A program made the translations under genes and the position numbers. A DNA stretch of 20,589 nucleotides from Beroe ovata (lineage: Eukaryota > Ctenophora > Nuda > Beroida > Beroidae). Position 1 is the first letter of the stretch; each line of letters begins with the position of its first letter. Below are positions 9,910 through 17,898 of the stretch, one piece after another. The stretch lies in the NCBI GenBank assembly GCA_946803715.1, contig CAMPET010000310.1, positions 37,872 to 58,460 on the forward strand, written 5' to 3'. A model generated the notes under the pieces. It did not search any database. It was not told where the DNA came from and saw only the letters and a list, made by a program, of their open reading frames with translations.

Positions 9910-10253
9910 GAAAACGAACTCCGTCCAATCGCAATATGAATAAGATGGTAACTAGCGCACTATTGTGTACTGCAACTGCAATGGTTAAATCATATTCCTA
10001 ATTCTGTTCCAAACTTTATTTTCATTTTCAAATGTTAAAACACTTGATTATCTGATTCATGATCATCTGTCTTTTTCGTTGAAGGCCCCTGATCCCCGAC
10101 CCATATAAATATAATTGAACAAGACAGATGAGAAGTGGGTCAGTGGGAACAATTTTCAATGTACTTACCAGATGTTATGATCGGCCCACTCACCACTGCA
10201 CAGGCACTGCAATTGCAATGTTTGTGTTGAATTCAAACTCGCACGAAAAGTAA
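9910..10253. other. Intergenic DNA after TRAK, nothing recognised
   Basis: No gene-like sequence. Two similar short strings (CTGCAACTGCAATG near 9970 and CTGCAATTGCAATG near 10207) are the only repeats noted. Confidence 0.4.
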
Positions 10254-10678
10254 GTGGACAGATAACCTGATAGTGATAATGATACCATCAGCAGCAAGGG
10301 TCATTTTTCAATTTCCCTTGGCGCGGACGCGCGCAACAATGATTGGTTGCGCTGCATTGGCAAATGCAAATATGCAGTGCATTGCCTGTCAGATTTCATC
10401 TGACCTCTGCTTTCCGCGCGCACGCCTTCATTCGCCTTCGATGAAGGCGCGCGCGCCGCGCTCACGAAACGGTGGACAGATAACATCCGGCCGCGGCAAG
10501 CCCGCGCTAAATACTTTGCAAGCGCTGCGCGCGGCTTCTGACCACGCAACCTTCTGCAGCAGTTCATATATTCTGCAAACAAATATGTTTTCACGTTCGC
10601 GTTACGTGACTCAATCCGCCGCGCCGCGCGCGTGGTTTTCAGTTCACTGAGTAGAATAGGGGCGCGCAACGTGTCCAC
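10254..10678. mobile_element. GC-rich hairpin-dense element, putative non-autonomous transposon
   Basis: A 425-bp, CpG-rich block in AT-rich surroundings. It starts GTGGACA (10254-10260) and ends with the inverse TGTCCAC (10672-10678). It is flanked directly by AGTAA on both sides (10249-10253 and 10679-10683), which looks like a 5-bp target-site duplication. GTGGACAGATAAC recurs inside at 10472-10484. It contains a series of hairpins: 10331-10337/10346-10352, 10359-10368/10378-10386, 10389-10394/10398-10403, 10415-10431/10441-10456 and 10591-10596/10604-10609. Two overlapping 125-codon frames exist on opposite strands, but their sequences look composition-driven and match no family I know. 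The terminal repeat is only 7 bp, so the transposon call is an inference and no superfamily is assigned. Confidence 0.5.
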
Positions 10679-10683
10679 AGTAA

Positions 10684-10944
10684 AATAAATTAGCGCATGG
10701 GAACGCTGCGCACATCATGGATCGTTTTTCATGCAGTTTTATAAGTGCTTTCCACCATCTAGGCGAAATTATGATATAAAATTTTTTGATAATTGAAGAT
10801 TTGATAAAATCTGAATTTAAACATCCAAGTCAATAAGTATAAATGATTTCAAAGTTTCTGAAGTATATGAATGACAGTTCTATTTGACTGTTTTGATAAT
10901 TACAATATTTGTCAAATATTTTGATAAAATATAATGATCTTTGT
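10684..10944. other. AT-rich 3' flank of the GPCR gene, nothing recognised
   Basis: AT-rich sequence downstream of the GPCR stop on the minus strand. No reverse-strand AATAAA was seen. A short inverted repeat around ATTTGTCAAATATT (10906-10920) is of unclear meaning. Confidence 0.4.
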
Positions 10945-11910
10945 TCATGTAAATGGATAAATTGGCAACCTTGCTGCTTTTTTGGCCCATCTTCTTATTG
11001 ATTGTTGCACCACATGTTTAAAATCCTGACTACATAAAGTATAGAGAATTGGATTTCCAAAAGAGTTGATAAAGAACAGGTAAATTGTGGCTTTAGACAG
11101 CCCAGGATGAGTATTCTTGAGTCCGCCAAACCTTTTAATCAGACCAGGTAGCCAGGATATTATCAATAACATGGACAAACTTCCAACTGTTAATGTAGCT
11201 TGCTTTCTGCGCTTTTCCAACAAGGACTTGATACCTGATTTTGTTATTCTGATTTGTTTGTTACTCCTTATCTTTCTTGAATGGAGAAAGGTTTTGATGG
11301 CAAGGAGAATGTTGCTAAGAATTATGAGAGAAAAGGGGGCCAAAATGAATAGTACTGAGTAGATGATATTCTCAACTCCTGTATAAGAGTACTGCATAAT
11401 ACAAGTTGAGATTTGCCTCACAAAAACTGCTTTTGACTTAAGGAAAATACTCCTTATTCCCAGTATGCTTGAGTATAGCCAGATAGCATAGCATAAGGAG
11501 TGAATATGTTTCCTCATTGTTGCAAAATTGCACAGTGGAAAAGATAACATCATCAGTCTGTAAAGTGTCAATGCTGCTATGAAGTTCATGTTTGCTACTG
11601 CTGATATTGATGCTATAGTTGACGTTGCATAGCAGCTTTCATACCCCAGCTTCCATTCCAGTGTCAAGTTTGTGATGCTTACTGGAATTATCCGAGTCAA
11701 TATGTATAGCATGTCTGAAATGGCAACATTCTTGATAAAATGCAGGTTTATCTTATTCATGCGGAAGGAGCGACACTTCTTGATAGAGTAAATCACAAAC
11801 ATGTTGCCAAATGTTCCTGTTATTGCCGAGAAAAGGGAATAACAGAATAGAAAGACGTTCTCTTCCTGGATTCTGTCATTCTTGCTGACTTGAGGTTGTG
11901 GCTGAGTCAT
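10945..11910 (-). CDS. Class A (rhodopsin-like) GPCR, single exon, ligand unknown
   Basis: 321-aa seven-helix receptor. TM1 is about residues 18-42 with Gly-Asn at 35-36. TM2 contains NVAISD (61-66). Trp86 is in ECL1, and Cys93 and Cys170 are likely partners for the conserved disulfide. TM3 ends with Tyr117-Arg118-Leu119, TM4 has Trp144, TM5 has Pro192, TM6 has SWLP (252-255) and TM7 has NPILY (286-290) followed by a basic helix 8. A glycosylation sequon NLT is at 81-83. The arginine of the DRY motif is kept but its acidic partner is Tyr and the following Tyr is Leu. The length and intronless layout are ordinary for class A receptors. The start ATG faces the TTC4 start 129 bp away; a weak acceptor-like site just upstream (CTCCCTAG) allows a 5' UTR intron. 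The sequence does not tell whether the ligand is a peptide or an amine. Confidence 0.9.
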   Translation of the reverse strand: MTQPQPQVSKNDRIQEENVFLFCYSLFSAITGTFGNMFVIYSIKKCRSFRMNKINLHFIKNVAISDMLYILTRIIPVSITNLTLEWKLGYESCYATSTIASISAVANMNFIAALTLYRLMMLSFPLCNFATMRKHIHSLCYAIWLYSSILGIRSIFLKSKAVFVRQISTCIMQYSYTGVENIIYSVLFILAPFSLIILSNILLAIKTFLHSRKIRSNKQIRITKSGIKSLLEKRRKQATLTVGSLSMLLIISWLPGLIKRFGGLKNTHPGLSKATIYLFFINSFGNPILYTLCSQDFKHVVQQSIRRWAKKAARLPIYPFT

Positions 11911-12039
11911 AACATGTACTTATCCTAGGGAGACAGATTCAGATATCAGCATGAAATTTTTCCATGTTATGGGTTGATGAATTGATTATTGTACCTACTT
12001 GATTGTAAGGTAAAAAGAGAAAACTTGCAATAGGGCGAA
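11911..12039. promoter_or_regulatory. Divergent GPCR/TTC4 intergenic region
   Basis: Only 129 bp separate the GPCR start codon (minus strand) from the TTC4 start codon (plus strand), so transcription of both probably begins in or near this AT-rich gap unless untranslated exons lie further away. No TATA box or known motif stands out. Confidence 0.4.
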
Positions 12040-15000
12040 ATGTTTGATGATGCTGATGACTTGTCACATGAGGAATGCATGCAGCTTATCGAGAAGGCAA
12101 AGGAAATGGGCCTAAAACCATTTGGAGAAGATTGGCGCAAAGAAATGGACATGCACCCCTTGTTCATGGATAAGATTCCTCAGGAAGTAATCGATGGTAT
12201 GGTGCACATGAACAAAATAATGTGAAATACTTTGATAGAAATCATTAGTTAATTGATCATCAGCACGACTATAACAGGTGACATTGACCGGAGGAGGTGG
12301 CCCGAACTTGCAGCCCATCTTGATATGATGTACGGGGATGAGGAGGATTTAGAGGGCAATGCCCGGAGTTACAAAGAAGACGGGAACATCGAATACAAGA
12401 AGGGTACACCCGAGGGATTACACAAAGCTATTATCAGCTATTCTGGTATGCACCGACATCAGATATCATCAAATACCTAGGGGGAACAGCGCCTTAAACA
12501 CTGAACAGTGCCTTGCCCTCAGCCCTGCTAGTGCTGATTCATCAATAACACACAATATGCTATCATTGCAGAAGGTTTAGCCCAGAACTGTTCAAACACT
12601 ACTCTCAACGCCCAACTATATTGCAATAGAGCAGCCGCACAATTCTCTATTGGAAACTACAGGTGAGCTAATATAGGGAGAAGCAAACTCATTAGACGTT
12701 GACGTGAACATTTCCAACCATTTAAAATACAAATTATGAATTATTTTAGGCGAGCAACACTAGATTGCGAGAAGGCGCTTCAGTTGGATGACACTTACAT
12801 GAAAGCAATATCCAGAGGAGCGCTGTCTCAAAGCAAGCTAGGTACAGTAATGATCGGCCCTGTGATAGCGCCTCATTAATACTAGCATTGGTGACAAGTT
12901 AATTGAACTGGTGTTAGCGGATAACAAAATATTGATTTGGCATCGTAGTGGACGCTCATAGTGTGGATTCTATTAAATGATTAGACAGTGCGCTATACGC
13001 GGAATTCATCAAATCAAGCAGCAGCAGCAGGACTGAAGTAACTGTGGAGTGTGGAGCTACTATAGTGGTAGTTTGTGGATCCATATAATCGCGATTAATC
13101 ATTCAACTATTGTTGGTGGGTCAACTGTATATGAACAATCAAATTATCGATAATATTGAGCGTGGCAAACTGCAGACACGCCACAATAAACAACTCAAAT
13201 GAGCCCACTTGAGTAACCAAAGCCATTAGTATATGCTAAAATGTGAGAGAGAAAGATATAATAATGACAGATATAATGCTATGATGTGAAAATATCGCCC
13301 CTGCTCTCTAAAAGACCACCTAAACACNCCATATAATCGCGATTAATCATTCAACTATTGTCAGTGGGCCAACTGTATATGAACAATCAAATTATCGATA
13401 ATATTGAGCGTGGCAAACTGCAAACACACCACAATAAACAACTCAAATGAGCCCACTTGAGTAACCAAAGCCATTAGTATATGCTAACATATGAGAGAGA
13501 AAGATATAATAATGACAGATATAATGCTATGATATCGCCCCTGCTCTCTAAAAGACCACCTAAACACATCTGGGGTGCAAACACACTGGTGGCAGATGGG
13601 GGCTGAATAAAACCACTCGCGTTTCAGAGATGATATTTAACTCTTATAAACTGCTTAAGTGAACTTAATCATCCGATTAAAAAGCACTTAATGTATCTCA
13701 TACCCGACGAGCACTATGCAAGTGCAATTTTATCAATCCATCGCAGGTAACAGTAAGAAAGTGATCGAGTGGTGCGATAGAGGACTATCCGTTGATAAAC
13801 ACGATAAGAACCTGCTCAACATGAAAATCAAAACTCTGCAGGTACCTAGAGGGTAAAGCTGGTTTCGCAATTTGCGAGAGAGTNACACATACACACACAC
13901 ACGCAACATTCGTGATTGATTGATAGTTAAGGAATTGTCTGGTTACACTTGAACTGATCTTTCACAACGAATGACGGAATATATGCATCGTAAATCCGTT
14001 CGCCAACATCCTAGCTCGATGAGTGATATCATGATATTCATCATGATATCATGCTCCCTCTCCCACCCTTGCCCCCATTACCCTGACTAGTTACTACCCA
14101 GCCACCGTATTTCCCAGAAATTGAAGGAAGATGAACGCAACGAACGGAAGAGGCGAGCATACGAGGTTAAGGAGCGCCGCAAGAACCAGGAGCTACTCGC
14201 AGCGCTCAGGGATCGGAATTTGAACCTTTACCTGCCAGGTATGGGACTGCGTGACATACCCCATCATTCCTACAGTTCCTGTGAGCATTCTCATAGCCTG
14301 TTCTCCTAGTCTGGTCATTGACGGGGGGTACGTAGCAGCACATATGATGGGATATTTGAAATAGCAGAATCAGACAACGTGTTCCTATATTTCAGACCAA
14401 ATGTCACTGATAATAGGGGGACATGTAGAAAGGGGGGGGGGCGATGTGTTAGACATATAGTATTTATTATAGTTCCATAACGGGGGCCGGGGTGCAGCAA
14501 GCTATTCCGAGGGGGGGCTGTTGAATACGAACATGATGTACGGTCCGAGACTTAGTTAAACCCGCTGCCCGCATGAACATTGAATATATATCCTGCCTCG
14601 GCAGAGAGTCGTGAGTACCCACACTAGTTAATGGTGAACCCCCCCCTGCAGATGAGGAAATGGAGAGCGAGGGAGAGCGGAATGAGCGACTGTTGGAGAG
14701 TTTGAGGTGTTCCTCTCACGGGCATGTCACGGTTAATGATGAGGGGCAGCTAGTGTGGCCTGTGAGATTGCTGTATCCAGAGCACTCCACTAGCGATGTC
14801 ATACAGCAGTTCTGTGAGGTAAACTTGGGCCGCAATCTTCCTCTCGTATACCAAGAGAGAACCAGTGATTAATAGTGTCCAATATCACCTGAAACTGATT
14901 ATTGTGGAATCCACTGACTCCACCTGTCACTCACTCTAATCCCCACACACAGGTACACAGTCTATCAGATCACCTGTCCTACATGTTCCCTCCCGAGGGA

Positions 15001-15368
15001 GGCAGTCCAGAATGGGACCGGGATGGTGACTACACCTTACAGTCAATCGCTGTCATCTATGATTCAGGTATGTTGTGATGATTATTTTCATTAAAGTCTC
15101 TCCACATGGAGAGAGTGAATTCATTCCCTCTTGTTAACACACGTCTCTCAATTTTGTCAAATCTATTTATGATTTCAAGGTCTCGTTCTTTGGATTGTTG
15201 AACCTTTTCCATGTTTCAGGTGACAGGAAGGTGGAGTTGAACAAAACTGACAGTTTGTTAAATCTGCTAACGCAACATAACATCCTCATAGCCATGGGAA
15301 TGCCCACTTTCGAAATCTATGTGAGAGGATCGGATACATACAATAGGACTGTCCTGGGAGCCACGTGA
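12040..15368 (+). CDS. TTC4: TTC4/CNS1-type TPR co-chaperone
   Basis: Hsp90/Hsp70-binding co-chaperone of the TTC4/Cns1 family. Nine exons: 12040-12196, 12278-12445, 12572-12662, 12750-12841, 13747-13841, 14118-14238, 14652-14818, 14953-15067, 15220-15368. All junctions have GT/AG borders and agreeing phases. They total 1155 nt, or 384 aa plus stop, close to the roughly 390 aa usual for the family. The N-terminal part has the W-x-K-E-x-x-x-x-PLFM motif. TPR region: SYKEDGN (exon 2), Y-x-N-R-A-A-A-Q and GNY (exon 3), DCEKALQLD (exon 4), and a third repeat with WCDRGL (exon 5). A charged linker helix follows (K/R/E-rich, exon 6). The C-terminal wheel domain includes GQLVWPV and LLYPEH (exon 7). 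The start was chosen because it is the only ATG giving the conserved N-terminus. Intron 4 contains a 0.24-kb tandem duplication. Confidence 0.95.
13081..13567. repeat. Tandem duplication in TTC4 intron 4, junction at an N
   Basis: 13081-13327 (247 bp) and 13329-13567 (239 bp) are near-identical head-to-tail copies separated by a single N at 13328. Differences are a handful of substitutions and an 8-bp deletion in the second copy (around 13532). The rest of this 905-bp intron (12842-13746) has no recognised feature apart from a short CAG run near 13018. Confidence 0.95.
14024..14051. repeat. Perfect short inverted repeat in TTC4 intron 6 region
   Basis: TGATATCATGAT (14024-14035) and ATCATGATATCA (14040-14051) pair perfectly around a 4-nt loop in the intron before the exon at 14118. 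It could form a cruciform or an RNA hairpin. Confidence 0.8.
14239..14651. other. TTC4 intron 6, homopolymer G tracts
   Basis: 413-bp intron between exons 14118-14238 and 14652-14818. It contains several G runs (one of about ten G near 14432, another near 14513) and no coding content. The G runs could form G-quadruplexes on the sense strand. Confidence 0.5.
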
Positions 15369-15614
15369 GACTACTGATAAACTCCTCATTTTGATGCTAT
15401 TTTCGAGAAATGGCAGATTCGTGTATTTCGAATCAGGGCTGCATTTTCTGAGATGAATTATTGAGTTTTAACCTTAATCATTCTTGATATTTTTGATTGG
15501 CTGATTTTTAATTTATTGGGTTTCCGACTGAAAATATTCTGTGTTCTTCTCTGCGTTGTGTGCCTGATTCTGGCATGTTTTAAAGAAGTCGTTATTATCC
15601 ACTGAACTTGTTCA

Positions 15615-17243
15615 ATGTTCATCAATTCTCGTCATTGTGAAACATTAAAACTTCTTCAGCTTCAGGAATGTCAATCACATTTGGTCACGATGCATCTCCT
15701 TAGAATCACGTGCAACCAATACAGGATGCTTGTGTCACAGTGCCTGCCAGCCTGTTCCTATGAAAATGCTGTAGATAAGTTGTCTGAACTGCAATCGGTT
15801 GCGAATGTAGTGTCACGTTGTGTCAAAGACAAGCAGACTGGTCAGTCTAGCGACAGAGACAGGAATGTTGAGGTAACGCGAGTCTACCTCCAGAGACTGG
15901 GAATCACCTCCACCGATCTAAAATCTCTGAACGTGATACACGTGGCAGGAACCAAAGGCAAGGGGTCCACGTGTGCCCTCACAGAGTCCATACTCCGGCA
16001 CTCAGGCTACACCACGGGCTTCTTCAGCAGTCCACATCTCATGGAAATTCGGGAACGGATCAGACTCAATGGTCAGGTCGTATCCAGGGATCTGTTCGGG
16101 AGGTATTTCCATGAGATATGGGAGAAGTTGGGGCAGTGCCACATTGAAAACGAGGATAAAGAACCTCCCCGATACCCGTCCTTCATCAAATACCTGGTAG
16201 TTATGTCGTACTATGTGTTTCTGAAGGAGAAAGTGGATGTTGCAGTGGTTGAGGTCGGACTTGGGGGAAGACACGATTGTACAAATGTGATTGACAACCC
16301 CTTGGTCACTGCTATAACTCACCTCGGCTATGACCATTGCTCGATACTTGGGAACACAATTGAGGAAATCACGTGGGTTAAGGCAGGTATAATGAAGCCA
16401 GGAGTTCCTGTGTTCATTGCACAGCAGCACTACAGTGCCACTCTACCTGTGTTACAGAGTGAAGCTGCCCGTAACTCTGCCCCGATTCTCACTGTTCCTC
16501 CACTCTGTGAGTATCCAAATGTACCTGCGTCGGCACTCTCATCAGAAACACGGGCATGCAATGCCTCACTGGCGATACAGCTGGCTAGGTACTGGCTTAC
16601 AACCATCAAGAATGGTCCTAACAACGAATCGAGGCCTGTGACTGCTACTCCATTTCTGCTACCACCACCCTTCTTGAAGGGAGTTGATCGGTGTCAGTGG
16701 CCGGGGAGGAACCATGTTGTTTACCGGAGCGGTGTTACATTCTATCTTGATGGGGCTCACACTCCAGTAAGTATACAAATGTGCAGCAAGTGGTTTAGGA
16801 AATGTGTTGAGGAGGGATCTGGATCTGACAGACAAAAGATCCTCATAGCCAACACCACGCGAGACAGGCAGATCAGGGACTTCCTAGATATCATCACGAG
16901 AGAAGTATCCCTCGATCAAGTGATATTCTGTCCAAACATTGCGAGTAACAACTACGTTGTTAAGGACTGTGAGTGGCCCGAGGACATGAAGCTTGCCATG
17001 GTGAAGAAGGCGGAGGAAAACCGAAGGCAATGGTCCTCAATGACACCCCAAATACCGGCATTCTCATTTTCTACTGTGGAGGAGGCTGTACGCCATGTGG
17101 AGGGCAGTGGAAGGGAGGCGAATGTACTGGTTACGGGCAGTATTCATCTGATTGGAGCTGCCCTCCATGTTCTCCAGCCTAACTTCCTTGATGAGCAGAT
17201 TCTGGAGTCGGAGCAGACTCTTTCCGAATCACTGTCCGAATAA
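15615..17243 (+). CDS. FPGS: Folylpolyglutamate synthase, intronless
   Basis: ATP-dependent ligase that adds glutamates to folates, trapping them in cytosol and mitochondria. 542 aa in one uninterrupted frame. Visible motifs: YENAV-x-x-L (49-56), P-loop GTKGKGST (112-119), FSSPH (137-141), RERIR (146-150), EVGLGGRHDCTN (213-224), the H-x-G-x-DH segment (236-241), WPGRN (362-366), YLDGAHT (377-383) and the C-terminal LVTGSIHLIGA (505-515). Length is close to animal FPGS. In-frame stop TGA at 15603 precedes the first ATG (15615). Later in-frame ATGs at codons 26 (15690) and 38 come before the first conserved block, so a longer, possibly mitochondrial, and a shorter cytosolic form are conceivable, as known in mammals. 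An acceptor-like CTTCTTCAG at about 15651-15659 leaves open a spliced 5' end. It starts 246 bp after TTC4 on the same strand. Confidence 0.96.
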   Translation: MFINSRHCETLKLLQLQECQSHLVTMHLLRITCNQYRMLVSQCLPACSYENAVDKLSELQSVANVVSRCVKDKQTGQSSDRDRNVEVTRVYLQRLGITSTDLKSLNVIHVAGTKGKGSTCALTESILRHSGYTTGFFSSPHLMEIRERIRLNGQVVSRDLFGRYFHEIWEKLGQCHIENEDKEPPRYPSFIKYLVVMSYYVFLKEKVDVAVVEVGLGGRHDCTNVIDNPLVTAITHLGYDHCSILGNTIEEITWVKAGIMKPGVPVFIAQQHYSATLPVLQSEAARNSAPILTVPPLCEYPNVPASALSSETRACNASLAIQLARYWLTTIKNGPNNESRPVTATPFLLPPPFLKGVDRCQWPGRNHVVYRSGVTFYLDGAHTPVSIQMCSKWFRKCVEEGSGSDRQKILIANTTRDRQIRDFLDIITREVSLDQVIFCPNIASNNYVVKDCEWPEDMKLAMVKKAEENRRQWSSMTPQIPAFSFSTVEEAVRHVEGSGREANVLVTGSIHLIGAALHVLQPNFLDEQILESEQTLSESLSE

Positions 17244-17780
17244 CTTGTGCAATGTATTTACCTTCGTGTCGTTCATTTTTATTTTCTTTTGTAAGCTTTT
17301 TTATATCACATTGAAAATCTACCTTTTACGAAGCTAATATTGCTGTAGATGTTTTTTATTTTAAGTGAGGCTAATTTATTGATTGAACAAGGTATTATAT
17401 CAGTGTATCATTATTGTTGTACCATAGTTAACTGACAGGTTCAGTTGGCTTTGGTGTGTTTTTCAGCAAACTTTTATCAAGAAGATCTATCAACTGTTAA
17501 GAAGATAACTTTTAATTTTATAAGTGTTGTGTCTGTCATGTCAATGTTCTGAGAGAGCTGACAGCCCGCCGATTTGATGACTTTTTGTGTGTTGTGAAGT
17601 TAAAAGGTTTTATTTTTACGTGAAAATTTGAGTAATTTATCTGGTTATCGTGTCTAGATACAACTGATTTCATTGATAATCTGTTAAATATCTTGGGCTC
17701 CTATAACACTGATTAATTTCCAAATAGGTAAAGTAGATGGTAAAGTGAAAACCTCTTCCCTCCGTCTCCTACCTTAACAG
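17244..17780. other. FPGS 3' flank and intergenic DNA
   Basis: AT-rich sequence with no gene-like content. No canonical AATAAA was found close to the FPGS stop, so its poly(A) signal is probably a variant. Confidence 0.4.
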
Positions 17781-17783
17781 AAC

Positions 17784-17891
17784 CACGTGGCACAGAAACA
17801 AGGGGCACAGAACCACGTTGCTCATAACAACGTTACTCATAACAACGTTGCTCATAAGAACTCACGTGACTAACACGTGTTGAACCACGTG
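17784..17891 (+). promoter_or_regulatory. E-box cluster in CHK1 promoter or 5' UTR
   Basis: Four CACGTG palindromes lie at 17784-17789, 17863-17868, 17874-17879 and 17886-17891, the last only 7 bp before the CHK1 ATG at 17899. The three proximal sites are 11 and 12 bp apart (start to start), near one helical turn. CACGTG is the core bound by bHLH-zip factors such as Myc/Max and USF. That they bind here is inference. Confidence 0.55.
17811..17855. repeat. 15-bp tandem repeat, three units, upstream of CHK1
   Basis: Units AACCACGTTGCTCAT, AACAACGTTACTCAT and AACAACGTTGCTCAT lie head to tail between the distal and proximal E-boxes. Each holds an ACGTT core similar to a half-converted E-box, so the repeat and the E-boxes may share an origin. 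Confidence 0.85.
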
Positions 17892-17898
17892 TGTCCAC

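Noticed and set aside
10273-10678. Two 125-codon ORFs on opposite strands in the GC-rich block
   Set aside because: They overlap each other almost fully, lack recognisable motifs, and are expected in CpG-rich DNA poor in stop codons.
15002-15364. Alternative reading of the TTC4 3' exons as a separate gene
   Set aside because: Phases join exons 14652-14818, 14953-15067 and 15220-15368 seamlessly, and total length matches TTC4.
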